Source of the DNA: Pseudomonas silesiensis
Lineage (GTDB): Bacteria > Pseudomonadota > Gammaproteobacteria > Pseudomonadales > Pseudomonadaceae
Assembly (NCBI RefSeq): GCF_001661075.1
Contig: NZ_CP014870.1
Location: forward strand, 6,539,501-6,603,500
Reading direction: 5' to 3'
DNA: 64,000 bases
Below the pieces are notes generated by a model. It ran no database searches. It had not been told where the DNA came from and saw nothing but the letters and a program-made list of their open reading frames with translations. Numbering within the stretch: the stretch's first letter is position 1; each line of letters begins with the position of its first letter. The position numbers and the translations under genes were made by a program. Positions 17,790-28,116 of the stretch are shown piece after piece.

Positions 17790-20012
17790 TTAACGCACTG
17801 TGAGAATCGGGCTACCCAAACGCTCCAGCAGCGTCGCCTGCGCACTGCGCGGGTTCTGGTTGCCGGTCGGCGTGTTGCGGATGTAGCGACCGTCCGCCTG
17901 CAGGCTCCAGCTATGGGTGTTGTCGGTCAGATACAGCTCCAGCTCCTTCTTGACCCGCATGATCAGCTTCTTGCCTTCCACCGGGAAGCAAGTCTCGACG
18001 CGCTTGTCGAGGTTGCGCTCCATCCAGTCGGCACTGGACAGGAACATCTGCTCCTCCCCGCCATTAAGGAAGTAGAAGACCCGGGTGTGTTCCAGGAAGC
18101 GCCCGATGATCGAGCGCACGTGGATGTTGTGCGAGACCCCGGCGATGCCCGGCCGCAGGCAGCACATGCCGCGCACCACCAGATCGATACGCACCCCGGA
18201 CTGACTGGCCTTGTACAGCGCGCGGATGATCTTCGGATCGGTCAGCGAGTTGAATTTGGCGATGATGTGCGCCGGTTTGCCGTCGAGCGCGAACTGGGTT
18301 TCCCGGGCAATCATGTCGAGCATGCCCTTCTTCAGCGTGAACGGCGCATGCAGCAGCTTCTTCATGCGCAGGGTTTTACCCATGCCGATCAGCTGGCTGA
18401 ACAGTTTGCCGACGTCTTCGCACAAGGCGTCGTCGGACGTCAGCAAACTGTAGTCGGTGTACAGACGGGCGTTGGCCGCGTGGTAGTTGCCGGTCCCCAA
18501 GTGGGCGTAACGGACAATCTCGCCAGCTTCGCGACGCAGGATCAGCATCATCTTGGCGTGGGTCTTGAACCCGACCACGCCGTAGATCACCACCGCACCG
18601 GCCGCTTGCAGACGACTGGCCAGTTGCAGGTTGGACTCTTCGTCGAAGCGTGCACGCAATTCGATGACCGCGGTGACTTCCTTGCCGTTACGCGCGGCAT
18701 CGACCAGCGCATCGACGATTTCCGAGTTGGCGCCGGAGCGGTACAGGGTCTGGCGCACCGCCAGGACGTGCGGGTCCTTGGCGGCCTGGCGCAGCAGGTC
18801 GACCACCGGGGTGAACGACTCGAACGGGTGCAGCAGCAGGATGTCTTGCTTGCTGATCACGCTGAAGATGTTCTCGCTGTTCTGCAGCAGCTTCGGGATC
18901 TGCGGCGTGAACGGCAGGTATTGCAGCTCGCGCTGGCTGTCCAGGCCGGTGATGCTGAACAGTCGGGTCAGGTTGACCGGACCGTTGACCTGATACAGCT
19001 CGGTCTCATGCAGGTTGAACTGCTTGAGCAAATAGTCGGACAGGAGTTTCGGGCAGGTGTCGGCGACTTCCAGACGCACCGCATCACCGTAGCGACGGGA
19101 AAACAACTCGCCGCGCAGGGCGCGGGCCAGGTCTTCCACATCTTCGGTGTCGACGGAAAGGTCGGCGTTTCGGGTCAGCCGGAACTGGTAGCAGCCCTTG
19201 ACCTTCATGCCCTGGAACAAGTCATCGGCGTGAGCATGGATCATCGACGACAGGAACACATAGTTGTCGCCAGGGCCGCCGACTTCTTCCGGCACCTTGA
19301 TGACCCGCGGCAGCAGACGCGGCGCCGGAATGATTGCCAGACCGGAATCGCGACCGAAGGCGTCGATGCCTTCGAGCTCGACGATGAAGTTCAGGCTCTT
19401 GTTAACCAGCAACGGGAACGGGTGCGTCGGGTCGAGGCCGATCGGGGTGATGATCGGGGCAATCTCGTCGCGGAAATAACGGCGAACCCAGGTCTTGATC
19501 TTGGTGGTCCAGTGACGGCGACGGATGAAGCGGACCTGATGTTTTTCCAGTTCCGGCAACAGAATGTCGTTGAGGATGGCGTACTGGCGATCGACGTGAC
19601 CGTGTACCAACTCGCTGATGCGGGCCAGGGCCTGATGCGGTTGCAGGCCATCCGCGCCGGCCTGCTCACGGGCGAAGGTGATCTGCTTCTTCAGGCCGGC
19701 CACACGGATTTCGAAGAACTCGTCCAGGTTGCTGGAGAAGATCAGCAGAAACTTCAGCCGCTCCAGCAAGGGGTAGGACACATCCAGCGCCTGTTCCAGC
19801 ACGCGGATGTTGAACTGCAGTTGCGATAGCTCGCGATGGATGTACAGGCTGCTGTCATCCAGGCCGGGAATGGCAATCGCCGGCGTCGCCGCAACAGGCT
19901 CGGCCACCACCGCAGAGGGAGCAGGCTCCAGCTCCGGCGGGGTTTCGGCGATTTGCTCCACCACAGGTTGAGCCTCTTTTACGGCGACTTCAGTGAGTCC
20001 TTCGGTAGTCAT
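17790..20012 (-). CDS. ppk: Polyphosphate kinase 1
   Basis: Makes polyphosphate from ATP. The 740-residue protein is longer than E. coli PPK (688) because of an N-terminal extension of about 50 residues rich in Glu, Ala and Pro before the conserved start ([21 protein letters not shown]). The catalytic autophosphorylated His lies in [19 protein letters not shown], and a second conserved motif is SSADWMERN near the end. AGGAA precedes the ATG at 20012. The extension is typical of Pseudomonas but I cannot exclude a later start. Confidence 0.95.
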   Translation of the reverse strand: MTTEGLTEVAVKEAQPVVEQIAETPPELEPAPSAVVAEPVAATPAIAIPGLDDSSLYIHRELSQLQFNIRVLEQALDVSYPLLERLKFLLIFSSNLDEFFEIRVAGLKKQITFAREQAGADGLQPHQALARISELVHGHVDRQYAILNDILLPELEKHQVRFIRRRHWTTKIKTWVRRYFRDEIAPIITPIGLDPTHPFPLLVNKSLNFIVELEGIDAFGRDSGLAIIPAPRLLPRVIKVPEEVGGPGDNYVFLSSMIHAHADDLFQGMKVKGCYQFRLTRNADLSVDTEDVEDLARALRGELFSRRYGDAVRLEVADTCPKLLSDYLLKQFNLHETELYQVNGPVNLTRLFSITGLDSQRELQYLPFTPQIPKLLQNSENIFSVISKQDILLLHPFESFTPVVDLLRQAAKDPHVLAVRQTLYRSGANSEIVDALVDAARNGKEVTAVIELRARFDEESNLQLASRLQAAGAVVIYGVVGFKTHAKMMLILRREAGEIVRYAHLGTGNYHAANARLYTDYSLLTSDDALCEDVGKLFSQLIGMGKTLRMKKLLHAPFTLKKGMLDMIARETQFALDGKPAHIIAKFNSLTDPKIIRALYKASQSGVRIDLVVRGMCCLRPGIAGVSHNIHVRSIIGRFLEHTRVFYFLNGGEEQMFLSSADWMERNLDKRVETCFPVEGKKLIMRVKKELELYLTDNTHSWSLQADGRYIRNTPTGNQNPRSAQATLLERLGSPILTVR

Positions 20013-20030
20013 GGAATGTTCCTGGGAGGG

Positions 20031-21083
<1,053 letters not shown>

Positions 21084-21101
21084 TTATAAGCGACCATTAT
21101 G

Positions 21102-21117
21102 ACTGTGATATTACAGT
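21102..21117. promoter_or_regulatory. Palindrome upstream of hemB
   Basis: ACTGT-G-ATAT-T-ACAGT is an inverted repeat broken at only one pair, 58 bases upstream of the hemB start. ACAGTTAT also occurs twice in this short interval. It does not match the Anr/FNR consensus, so the regulator is unknown. Confidence 0.3.
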
Positions 21118-21249
21118 TATGTGCACCTGTGACAGGTAGTCGCATTCCATTCTCCTTGTAGGAAATGTTCACGTCGAGACACATTTGGACACTTTCATGA
21201 ATGTGCACGAAGGGTTAGGCTGCGCGTTCATTTCGCCAGCATCCAGACA

Positions 21250-21882
21250 ATGCTCCAACAATTTCTTCAGGAATTCGGCTACTTCGCCCTCTTTCTCGGC
21301 ACGTTTTTCGAAGGCGAAACCATTCTGGTTCTCGCAGGCTTCCTCGCGTTCCGCGGATACATGGACCTCAAAGTGGTGATGATCGTGGCGTTCCTCGGCA
21401 GTTATGCCGGCGATCAGCTGTGGTATTTCCTGGGACGCAAGCATGGCCGCAAGTTGCTGGCACGCAAGCCGCGCTGGCAATTGATGGGCGACCGCGCGCT
21501 GGAGCATATCCGCAGGCACCCGGACATCTGGGTCCTGAGTTTCCGTTTTGTTTATGGACTGCGCACGGTGATGCCGGTGGCTATCGGCTTGTCGGGATAT
21601 CCGCCGGGACGTTATCTGCTGCTGAACGGGATCGGTGCAGCGATCTGGGCTGCCGCTCTGGCTGCCGCGGCCTATCATTTCGGCGCGGTGCTCGAAGGCA
21701 TGCTTGGCAGCGTCAAGAAGTACGAGTTATGGGTGCTGGGTGCGCTGCTGGTCGTCGGTTTTTGCCTGTGGCTGCGGCGGCGCTTCAAGAATGCCCGCCT
21801 GGCGAAGAAGATCTACGCCGACGAGCAAGCCTTGAAAGCCGAACAGGCCAAAATCGACGGTCCTAAGACGCCAGTCGAGTGA
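21250..21882 (+). CDS. DedA family membrane protein
   Basis: A 210-residue inner-membrane protein of the DedA/VTT family, with the conserved FFEGETILVLAGFLA segment near residue 20-34, GSYAGDQLWYFLGR, and FRFVYGLRTVMPVAIGLSG carrying the essential Arg. DedA proteins are linked to lipid-carrier flipping and proton-motive-force homeostasis; the substrate here is not known. The C-terminal 30 residues are charged and cytoplasmic. The gene end overlaps the convergent desaturase-family gene by 20 bases. Confidence 0.88.
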   Translation: MLQQFLQEFGYFALFLGTFFEGETILVLAGFLAFRGYMDLKVVMIVAFLGSYAGDQLWYFLGRKHGRKLLARKPRWQLMGDRALEHIRRHPDIWVLSFRFVYGLRTVMPVAIGLSGYPPGRYLLLNGIGAAIWAAALAAAAYHFGAVLEGMLGSVKKYELWVLGALLVVGFCLWLRRRFKNARLAKKIYADEQALKAEQAKIDGPKTPVE

Positions 21883-23098
21883 AGCGGTTTCGGCAACAGT
21901 AGAGACCGATGAGGCTGAGCAGGCTGTAACTGAGCAGCCCGACCCAGCCCACCGCACTGGCCGGCCACAGCCCGACCACTGGCGCCAGCCATGCCAGCGG
22001 CAGGTTCGATGCCAGTCGCAGCAGCTCCAGCTTCAACGCCCATGGGCGATTCTCCAGGGCCACGCCCAGTACGAACAGACCCAGCGCCACGGCGCCCCAG
22101 CCGAGCACCAGGGCGGCGGTCGACAGATGCAGCGCAAGGTTCATCAAGTAGCTGCCCAGCGCGATGTAGACGCAAAACTGCAATGCCACGTAAAGCTGCT
22201 GACGCCCGTCCAACGGCACCTCGAACTTGCGGAACTGACTCAGGTCCGGCTTGTTCATCGGGTACTTCGCCGCCACATCCGCCGGCCGCCAACCAGTGGG
22301 CATGAACCAGATCCGCAGCTTGTCCCACCCACTCCCGGCTCGCCGTGCGTCATCCCATAATTGCACGTAGAACTGCACGTTCGCCCATAGCGGATTCCAG
22401 CTCGCCAGCGGCGTGGTCACGCCGAAAATCACCGGTTCGTTGTCGTCCTCCTCCTGGAACGAGCCAAATAGACGGTCCCAAATAATGAACACCCCGCCGT
22501 AGTTGCGATCCATGTAGAGAGCGTTCTGTGCATGGTGAGCCCGATGATTGGACGGCGTGACGAAGAACCACTCGAACCAGCCGAGCTTGGGAATATGCCG
22601 GGTATGCACCCAGAACTGATACAGCAGGTTCAACGCGGCGACGCTGACGAACACCAGCAGCGGCACACCCAGCACGGCCATGGGCAGGTAGAAGATCCAG
22701 CTCAGGAGAAAGCCGGTGCTGGTCTGGCGCAGGGCGGTGGAGAGGTTGTAGTCCTCGCTCTGGTGATGCACCGAATGCGCGGCCCAGAGGATGTTGCGCT
22801 CGTGCCCCAGGCGATGCAGCCAGTAGTAGCAGAAGTCGTACAGGACAAAGGCGAATACCCAGACCCAGACACGATCAGCCGCAAGCTCGAACAGCGCCAG
22901 ATGCTCGAGGGCAAATGCGTAGGTGACCAGGCCGACACCCTTGGTCAGCAAGCCCGTGGTGGTCGACAGCACACCGGTGCTGATGCTGTTGATCGCGTCG
23001 GCCACCCGGTAATTGCTCACCCCGCGCCAACGGTCGGCCAGCAGCTCGATGGCGATCAGCACAAAGAAAAACGGCACCGCATACAGAATGAAGTCCAT
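21863..23098 (-). CDS. Sterol desaturase/fatty acid hydroxylase family protein
   Basis: A 411-residue integral membrane protein with the three His clusters of diiron membrane oxygenases: HRLGH (HX3H), HSVHH (HX2HH) and HRAHH (HX2HH), all in the first 200 residues. The C-terminal third is extra membrane sequence (GAVALGLFVLGVAL and following). Substrate unknown; related bacterial proteins act on lipids or carotenoids. It is monocistronic, and its 3' end overlaps dedA tail to tail. Confidence 0.85.
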   Translation of the reverse strand: MDFILYAVPFFFVLIAIELLADRWRGVSNYRVADAINSISTGVLSTTTGLLTKGVGLVTYAFALEHLALFELAADRVWVWVFAFVLYDFCYYWLHRLGHERNILWAAHSVHHQSEDYNLSTALRQTSTGFLLSWIFYLPMAVLGVPLLVFVSVAALNLLYQFWVHTRHIPKLGWFEWFFVTPSNHRAHHAQNALYMDRNYGGVFIIWDRLFGSFQEEDDNEPVIFGVTTPLASWNPLWANVQFYVQLWDDARRAGSGWDKLRIWFMPTGWRPADVAAKYPMNKPDLSQFRKFEVPLDGRQQLYVALQFCVYIALGSYLMNLALHLSTAALVLGWGAVALGLFVLGVALENRPWALKLELLRLASNLPLAWLAPVVGLWPASAVGWVGLLSYSLLSLIGLYCCRNRFTRLAS

Positions 23099-23213
23099 GA
23101 CGCGCCCTGATCGGAGTTTTGAGGACAGATCCTATGTGTAGTCGCGAAATATCCCTATGGCAACGAGTGACAAATTAGTGGACATTTAACGCCATGAATC
23201 TGGAGAAAAGCCC

Positions 23214-23882
23214 ATGAGCAAAAAAATTGCAGTGATCCTTTCCGGCTGTGGCGTCTACGACGGCGCCGAGATCCACGAGAGCGTGATTACCCTGCTGCGC
23301 CTCGACCAGCGTGGCGCCCAGGTGCAGTGCTTCGCGCCGAATATTGCGCAGCTGCATGTGATCAACCACCTGACCGGGGAAGAAATGCCCGAGTCGCGCA
23401 ATGTGCTGGTGGAGTCGGCGCGAATCGCCCGGGGCAACATCAAGGATATTCGCGAAGCGGACGTTGAAGAATTCGATGCGCTGATCGTTCCTGGCGGGTT
23501 CGGCTCGGCCAAGAACCTGTCGAACTTCGCCATCGAAGGCGCGGGCTGCACCGTGCAGCCGGAAGTCCTGGCGCTGGCCGAAGCCTTTGCCGAAGCGGGC
23601 AAGCCTGTCGGGCTGATCTGCATTTCGCCGGCGCTGGCGGCAAAAATCTATGGGCCGGGCGTGACCTGCACCATCGGTAACGATGCCGACACGGCCGCGG
23701 CGATGAACAAAATGGGGGCGACACATGCGGATTGCGCGGTGACTGAAATCGTTGAAGACAAGGCGCGCAAACTGGTCAGTACGCCGGCGTACATGCTGGC
23801 GCAATCGATTAGCGAGGCGGCTTCCGGCATCAACAAACTGGTCGACCGCGTGCTCGAACTGACCCACGAAAACGACGCCTGA
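23214..23882 (+). CDS. elbB: ElbB/ElbA glyoxalase of the DJ-1/PfpI class
   Basis: A 222-residue amidotransferase-like protein starting MSKKIAVILSGCGVYDGAEIHE, then the nucleophile-elbow region LIVPGGFGSAKNLSNFA and the Cys-containing segment GLICISPAL. Length and motifs fit ElbB, annotated as an isoprenoid-linked glyoxalase. Glyoxalase III activity is known for the E. coli relative; the isoprenoid link is historical. GGAGA precedes the ATG. It stands alone and is followed by a REP pair. Confidence 0.9.
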   Translation: MSKKIAVILSGCGVYDGAEIHESVITLLRLDQRGAQVQCFAPNIAQLHVINHLTGEEMPESRNVLVESARIARGNIKDIREADVEEFDALIVPGGFGSAKNLSNFAIEGAGCTVQPEVLALAEAFAEAGKPVGLICISPALAAKIYGPGVTCTIGNDADTAAAMNKMGATHADCAVTEIVEDKARKLVSTPAYMLAQSISEAASGINKLVDRVLELTHENDA

Positions 23883-23893
23883 CACAATCCAAA

Positions 23894-23984
23894 TGTGGGA
23901 GCGGGCTTGCTCGCGAATGCGGTGTATCAGTCAACATCAATGCTGAATGACACACCGCATTCGCGAGCAAGCCCGCTCCCACAT
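23894..23984. repeat. REP pair (inverted)
   Basis: TGTGGGAGCGGGCTTGCTCG and its inverse, 40 bp apart, in the gap between elbB and the convergent YaiI-family gene. It may serve as the transcript end for both. Confidence 0.85.
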
Positions 23985-23999
23985 TGATCAGCGCAAGAC

Positions 24000-24458
24000 T
24001 CAGGATTTGCGGGTTAGTCGGGTGAGGATCCGGTCCAGCGCATTGGCAAATGCCTGTTTCTCGCGGTCGCCAAACGGCGCCGGTCCGCCGCTCATCTGCC
24101 CCTGCTCGCGCAAATCGGTGAACAGATTGCGTACCGCCAGCCTGTCCCCCATGTTCTGGGCATCGAATTCCTTGCCACGTGGATCCAGCGCTGCAACCCC
24201 CTTCTTCACCAGCCGGTCCGCCAACGGCACATCGCTGCAAATCACCAGATCACCGGGAACCGCGTGCTCCACCAGATAGTCATCGGCCGCATCCGGACCA
24301 CTGGGCACCACGATCAGCTTCACCAGGGCCAGGCCCGGCTTGATCTGCGGCTGCCCGGCCACCAGCACCACTTCGAACTGGCGCTTGAGGGCGAACTTCA
24401 CCACCAGATCCTTGGCGGCCCGGGGGCAGGCGTCGGCATCGATCCACACACGCATCAT
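24000..24458 (-). CDS. YaiI/YqxD family protein (UPF0178, DUF188)
   Basis: A 152-residue protein with the family N-terminus VWIDADACPRAAKDL (acidic, PIN-like arrangement), the central SDVPLADRLVKKGVAALDPRG and a C-terminal GGPAPFGDREKQAFANALD. The fold resembles PIN-type nucleases, but no activity is established. The ATG at 24458 follows GGAAGAGGA. A single REP core lies just upstream. Confidence 0.88.
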   Translation of the reverse strand: MMRVWIDADACPRAAKDLVVKFALKRQFEVVLVAGQPQIKPGLALVKLIVVPSGPDAADDYLVEHAVPGDLVICSDVPLADRLVKKGVAALDPRGKEFDAQNMGDRLAVRNLFTDLREQGQMSGGPAPFGDREKQAFANALDRILTRLTRKS

Positions 24459-24514
24459 TTTTCCTCTTCCAAAAAAATTCGCGAGCAGGTCGCGCCCTCA
24501 GGTTATACGCCATC

Positions 24515-24540
24515 CTGTAGGAGCGAGGCTTGCCCGCGAA
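24515..24540. repeat. Single REP element
   Basis: One copy (CTGTAGGAGCGAGGCTTGCC type) between the YaiI-family gene and the iron permease gene; no inverse partner is close by. Confidence 0.75.
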
Positions 24541-24561
24541 GGTGAGCGCAGCGAATGCTAT

Positions 24562-26460
24562 TTAAGAAACCGACACCCGCCGCTTCTCAGCCATCCGGCT
24601 ACGACTGTACAACACGATGATCGCCAGAATCGCCACCACCTGCGCACTCAGCGAATACGCATCAGCGTGAATCCCCAGCCAGTCGAAGTCAAAAAACGGC
24701 ACCGGTCGCGTGCCGAAGATCCCGGCTTCCTGCAACGCCTTCACGCCATGCCCGGCAAACACCACCGACAGCGCGCACAGCAGCCCGGCGTTGATGCTGA
24801 AGAACAATGACAGCGGCAGTTTCGCCGAGCCGCGCAGGATCACCCAGGCCAGACCGACCAGCAACACCAGTGCTGTCGCCCCCCCGGCCAACACTGCGTC
24901 ATGACCCGCAGGGCCCGCCTGCAGCCACAGGGTTTCATAAAACAGGATCACTTCGAACAGCTCGCGATAGACCGAAAAGAACGCCAGAATCGCAAAGCCG
25001 AAACGCCCGCCGCCGCCCACCAGGCTGCTCTTGATGTAGTCCTGCCAGGCCGCTGCATGGCGACGGTCGTGCATCCACACGCCGAGCCAGAGCACCATGA
25101 CGCTGGCAAACAACGCTGTCGCACCTTCGAGCAACTCCCGTTGCGAGCCACTGACATTGATCACGTACGCCGCCAGCGCCCAGGTCGCGAGCCCGGCCAA
25201 CAGGGCCAGGCCCCAGCCGACGTTGACGCTACGCACCGCCGATTGCTGGCCAGTATTGCGCAGGAACGCGAGGATCGCTGCCAGCACCAGAATCGCTTCC
25301 AGCCCTTCACGCAGCAGGATCAGCAAGCCGGAGATATAACTCAGCGACCAGCTCAAGCCATCGCTGCCCAACAGGCCGGCGGCTTCCTGCAACTTGGCCT
25401 TGGCTGCGTCCAGGCGCAGCTGGGCCTGGGCCACGGGCAGACCGTCCTGCAACGATTGACGGTAGGCCATCAGGGATTTTTCAGTGTCTTTGCGCACGTT
25501 GGCGTCGACGTTGTCCAGGGAGCTTTCGACCAGTTCGAAGCCTTCCAGGTAGGCGGCCACCGACAGGTCATAGGCCTGATCGCGATCGCCGGTACGATAA
25601 GCGGCGAGGCTCTTGTCCAGGGTCTCGGCGGTGTAGTCGAGCAATTGCGCCGGGCCGCGCTTGACCTGCGGCGGTTGAGCGCGCTGTGCACGGAAAGTCG
25701 CCGCGGCTTGCGGGCCGTCGACGGCCTGCACTTCTGCCGGCGTCTGACGCGCCAGATCCGCGATGTTGTAGACCTTCGCACCTTGGGTGGCAGCCGGATC
25801 GGCACTGAAACTGGCGATATAGGTCGCCAGGTCCCAACGCTGGCGATCGTCCAGCTGATCGGCGAAGGCTGGCATATCGGTGCCTTCGACCCCCAGGCCC
25901 AAGGTGTTGTAGATCGCGTAGAGGCTCAGGTGATCCAGGCGCGCAGCATCACGCAGATTGGCCGGCGGCGGTGTCAGCCCGACACCCGCGGGACCATCGC
26001 CGGCCCCCGTATCGCCGTGGCAGACCGAACAGTGCTGGGCGTAAAGCGGCGCTCCGCGAGTCGGGTCCGGGGTAATGATCGGGGCCTGGCTGACTTCATA
26101 GGCCACCGCCAGTTTCGCGCCGAGTTGCCGGGCCTGGCGGGCGACCTCCGCCCCGTCCTGACGCGCAGTGATCGCACTGCGCAGTGTGCCGACACCCTGC
26201 TCGAGCCCGGCCTTCTCCGGCTTGGCCGGCAGCGCGACGATCAAGCCTTGCAACACCTGGATGAATTCCAGCTGCTCGCGGTATTCGGACTCATCGATGA
26301 CCTTGCCCGATTCCACGGTCTGTGGGTAATCCGCGCCAATGTAATCGAGCAAATGCAAGGCTTGCGGCGCGCCTTCCACGGTGTCGGCCAGCAGCTGGGA
26401 ACTGCACAGGGCAAACAACGGCAATACCAGCCAGGCCAGAAAACGGGACGGGGCAGTCAT
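24562..26460 (-). CDS. Cytochrome c-FTR1 iron permease fusion
   Basis: A 632-residue protein: signal peptide (1-25), a periplasmic region with a single c-type heme motif CSVCH near residue 143, a helical stretch, then seven hydrophobic segments of an FTR1 permease from about 375. The permease iron motifs LREGLEAIL and YRELFEVIL are both present. The heme domain could handle the iron redox step that yeast Fet3 performs for Ftr1; this is inference. GAATG-A-CATTC lies 46 bases upstream but is too short to call a Fur box. Confidence 0.88.
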   Translation of the reverse strand: MTAPSRFLAWLVLPLFALCSSQLLADTVEGAPQALHLLDYIGADYPQTVESGKVIDESEYREQLEFIQVLQGLIVALPAKPEKAGLEQGVGTLRSAITARQDGAEVARQARQLGAKLAVAYEVSQAPIITPDPTRGAPLYAQHCSVCHGDTGAGDGPAGVGLTPPPANLRDAARLDHLSLYAIYNTLGLGVEGTDMPAFADQLDDRQRWDLATYIASFSADPAATQGAKVYNIADLARQTPAEVQAVDGPQAAATFRAQRAQPPQVKRGPAQLLDYTAETLDKSLAAYRTGDRDQAYDLSVAAYLEGFELVESSLDNVDANVRKDTEKSLMAYRQSLQDGLPVAQAQLRLDAAKAKLQEAAGLLGSDGLSWSLSYISGLLILLREGLEAILVLAAILAFLRNTGQQSAVRSVNVGWGLALLAGLATWALAAYVINVSGSQRELLEGATALFASVMVLWLGVWMHDRRHAAAWQDYIKSSLVGGGGRFGFAILAFFSVYRELFEVILFYETLWLQAGPAGHDAVLAGGATALVLLVGLAWVILRGSAKLPLSLFFSINAGLLCALSVVFAGHGVKALQEAGIFGTRPVPFFDFDWLGIHADAYSLSAQVVAILAIIVLYSRSRMAEKRRVSVS

Positions 26461-26578
26461 GAATGAATCTCAGCTGGAAATAAGAAGTAACACATTGTTC
26501 ACTTCGAATGACATTCACTCAAGCTTTGTTCGCTGATATCGCGGCTGCTGAAAAATTAAACGAATAATAAAACGAACC

Positions 26579-26680
26579 CTGTAGGAGCGAGCTTGCTCGC
26601 GATGGTCTCAAGGGCAACGCGTCTATTCAGTAGAAACGCGTTATCGTTGACGTCCATCGCGAGCAAGCTCGCTCCTACAG
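26579..26680. repeat. REP pair (inverted)
   Basis: CTGTAGGAGCGAGCTTGC and inverse, about 48 bp apart, in the gap between the start of the FTR1 gene and the end of the LysE-family gene. Confidence 0.85.
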
Positions 26681-26720
26681 GGGTATTAAATCGAAGGTCG
26701 GGGTTGTGTGGCCGACAGAT

Positions 26721-27353
26721 TCAGACTGCCACTTTACGCAGCGTCGCCATGAACGCCGCCGCGCCAATGAACAGGCCGGCAAAGGTGCGGTTCATGCGTC
26801 TTTGCTGTTTGGGTGTGCGCAACATCCGCAGCACCTTGGACGCCAGCCCGGTGTAACCGGCCATGACAATCAGGTCCACAAAGACCATGGTCACACCGAT
26901 GATCAGGTATTGAGCCAGCAGCGGTGCGTGAGGGTCGATGAACTGTGGCAACACCGCCAGCATGAACACCAGCGCCTTTGGGTTGCTGATGTTCACCAGA
27001 AAGCCACGGAACACCAGGGCCATCGGCTTGCCAATCTGCCGCACGGCCGCGTCATCGCTCATGTCGCTAGGCAGCGCTCGCCATTGCTTGATCGCGAGGA
27101 ACACCAGATAGGCCACGCCGAACCATTTGATCGCATAGAAGGCCGTGGCCGACGCGGTGAGAATGGCGCCAACACCGGCGCCGACAATCGCGATCTGCAC
27201 CGCCAGGCCCAATTGCAGACCCAGGGCGTTCCAGTAACCGCGCCAGAAACCGTATTGCAGACCGCTGGACATCGACGCAATGGCGCCGGCACCGGGAGAC
27301 AGGCTGATCACCCAGCAGGCGGCAAAAAACGCCAGCCATGTTTGAAACTCCAT
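26721..27353 (-). CDS. LysE/RhtB family amino-acid exporter
   Basis: A 210-residue inner-membrane protein with six hydrophobic segments and the family N-terminus ending WVISLSPGAGAIASMSSG (14-31), followed by FLVNISNPKALVFMLAVLPQF, both hallmarks of LysE/RhtB exporters. The substrate is probably an amino acid or derivative and cannot be specified. It is a single gene with a REP pair downstream. Confidence 0.9.
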   Translation of the reverse strand: MEFQTWLAFFAACWVISLSPGAGAIASMSSGLQYGFWRGYWNALGLQLGLAVQIAIVGAGVGAILTASATAFYAIKWFGVAYLVFLAIKQWRALPSDMSDDAAVRQIGKPMALVFRGFLVNISNPKALVFMLAVLPQFIDPHAPLLAQYLIIGVTMVFVDLIVMAGYTGLASKVLRMLRTPKQQRRMNRTFAGLFIGAAAFMATLRKVAV

Positions 27354-27487
27354 TGCACACCTCGACTCGGACTTGTGACAGATGTCTAAGCTAATGCGGC
27401 TTTGGGCTGGTGACTATCGATTTTTTGCAGGGTGTAGTGACTGCGGACCAGCGCTCAGGGCTTGAAGGATATTCGCCTGACGAACCG

Positions 27488-27511
27488 CCATCGCGGGCTT
27501 GCCCGCGATGG
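27488..27511. repeat. Single REP-type hairpin
   Basis: CCATCGCGGGC and GCCCGCGATGG form a tight palindrome around a TT centre, near the end of the mscS-like gene. It is the core of a REP without the GGGAG tail. Confidence 0.7.
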
Positions 27512-27534
27512 CGGTGTGTCAGGCTACAGAAAGT

Positions 27535-28116
27535 CTACTTTTCGAACCCATTCGAAGGGAATACATCGCTACCCCGCCAGCGCCGAACCGACCGCTGGAA
27601 GAACAGACTGTTGGGCACTTGCACCATGGCGCTGCCAGTGCCGAGCTCCTCGGCTTCGATCAACGTGGTGTAAAGCAGATTGATCGCCACCACCCGCCCC
27701 TTCACCCCGGGCTTGTCGGTGGTGTCGACCAACTCGACCACATCACCAATACGAAATGGGCCGACAGTAAAGATCAGAATGGCGCAGAGCAGGTTGGAGA
27801 GCACGCTCCACATGGCGAAGAACGCCACCGCCGCCACCGCGACAAAGCCCGACAACGCCGTCCAGAGCACCGTGGCCGAGACCCCGAGGCGTTCCAGGAC
27901 GAAGATCAGCGCACTGCCCATGATCAGCCAGCGCAGACCACCGCGTAGCGGCATCAGCAACTGCGGCGGCAATGGATAGCGCTCGCCCAGGCGGGTCAGG
28001 CACTTGGCGACGAAGCGTTGGGCGATGTAACCCGCCAACAGAATCAGCAGGATTTGCCCGAAGAGCCAGAGCGGTTCGATCCACATGGCCGAAAGCGGCA
28101 ACTTGAAGACCTCCAT
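27535..28116 (-). CDS. Small mechanosensitive-channel (MscS) family protein
   Basis: A 193-residue membrane protein with three hydrophobic segments and the MscS pore/beta region (FFAMWSVLSNLLCAILIFTVGPFRIGDVVELVD region, residues 100-132). It lacks most of the large cytoplasmic cage of MscS (286 residues in E. coli), ending soon after the beta domain (MVQVPNSLFFQRSVRR). The ATG at 28116 is fused to the stop of the ABC-F gene as TGATG, indicating translational coupling; the TTG one codon earlier was not chosen. Confidence 0.82.
   Translation of the reverse strand: MEVFKLPLSAMWIEPLWLFGQILLILLAGYIAQRFVAKCLTRLGERYPLPPQLLMPLRGGLRWLIMGSALIFVLERLGVSATVLWTALSGFVAVAAVAFFAMWSVLSNLLCAILIFTVGPFRIGDVVELVDTTDKPGVKGRVVAINLLYTTLIEAEELGTGSAMVQVPNSLFFQRSVRRWRGSDVFPSNGFEK

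Noticed and set aside
17913..19829. A 638-codon open frame antisense to ppk, and similar long antisense frames over hemB, ubiD, rho and argH
   Set aside because: High-GC coding DNA leaves the opposite strand open. The translations are rich in His, Gln, Arg and Val with no domain, and the sense genes are certain.
26461..26520. Fur box before the FTR1 permease gene
   Set aside because: Only GAATG-A-CATTC was seen, far shorter than the 19-bp consensus, so it is mentioned but not called.
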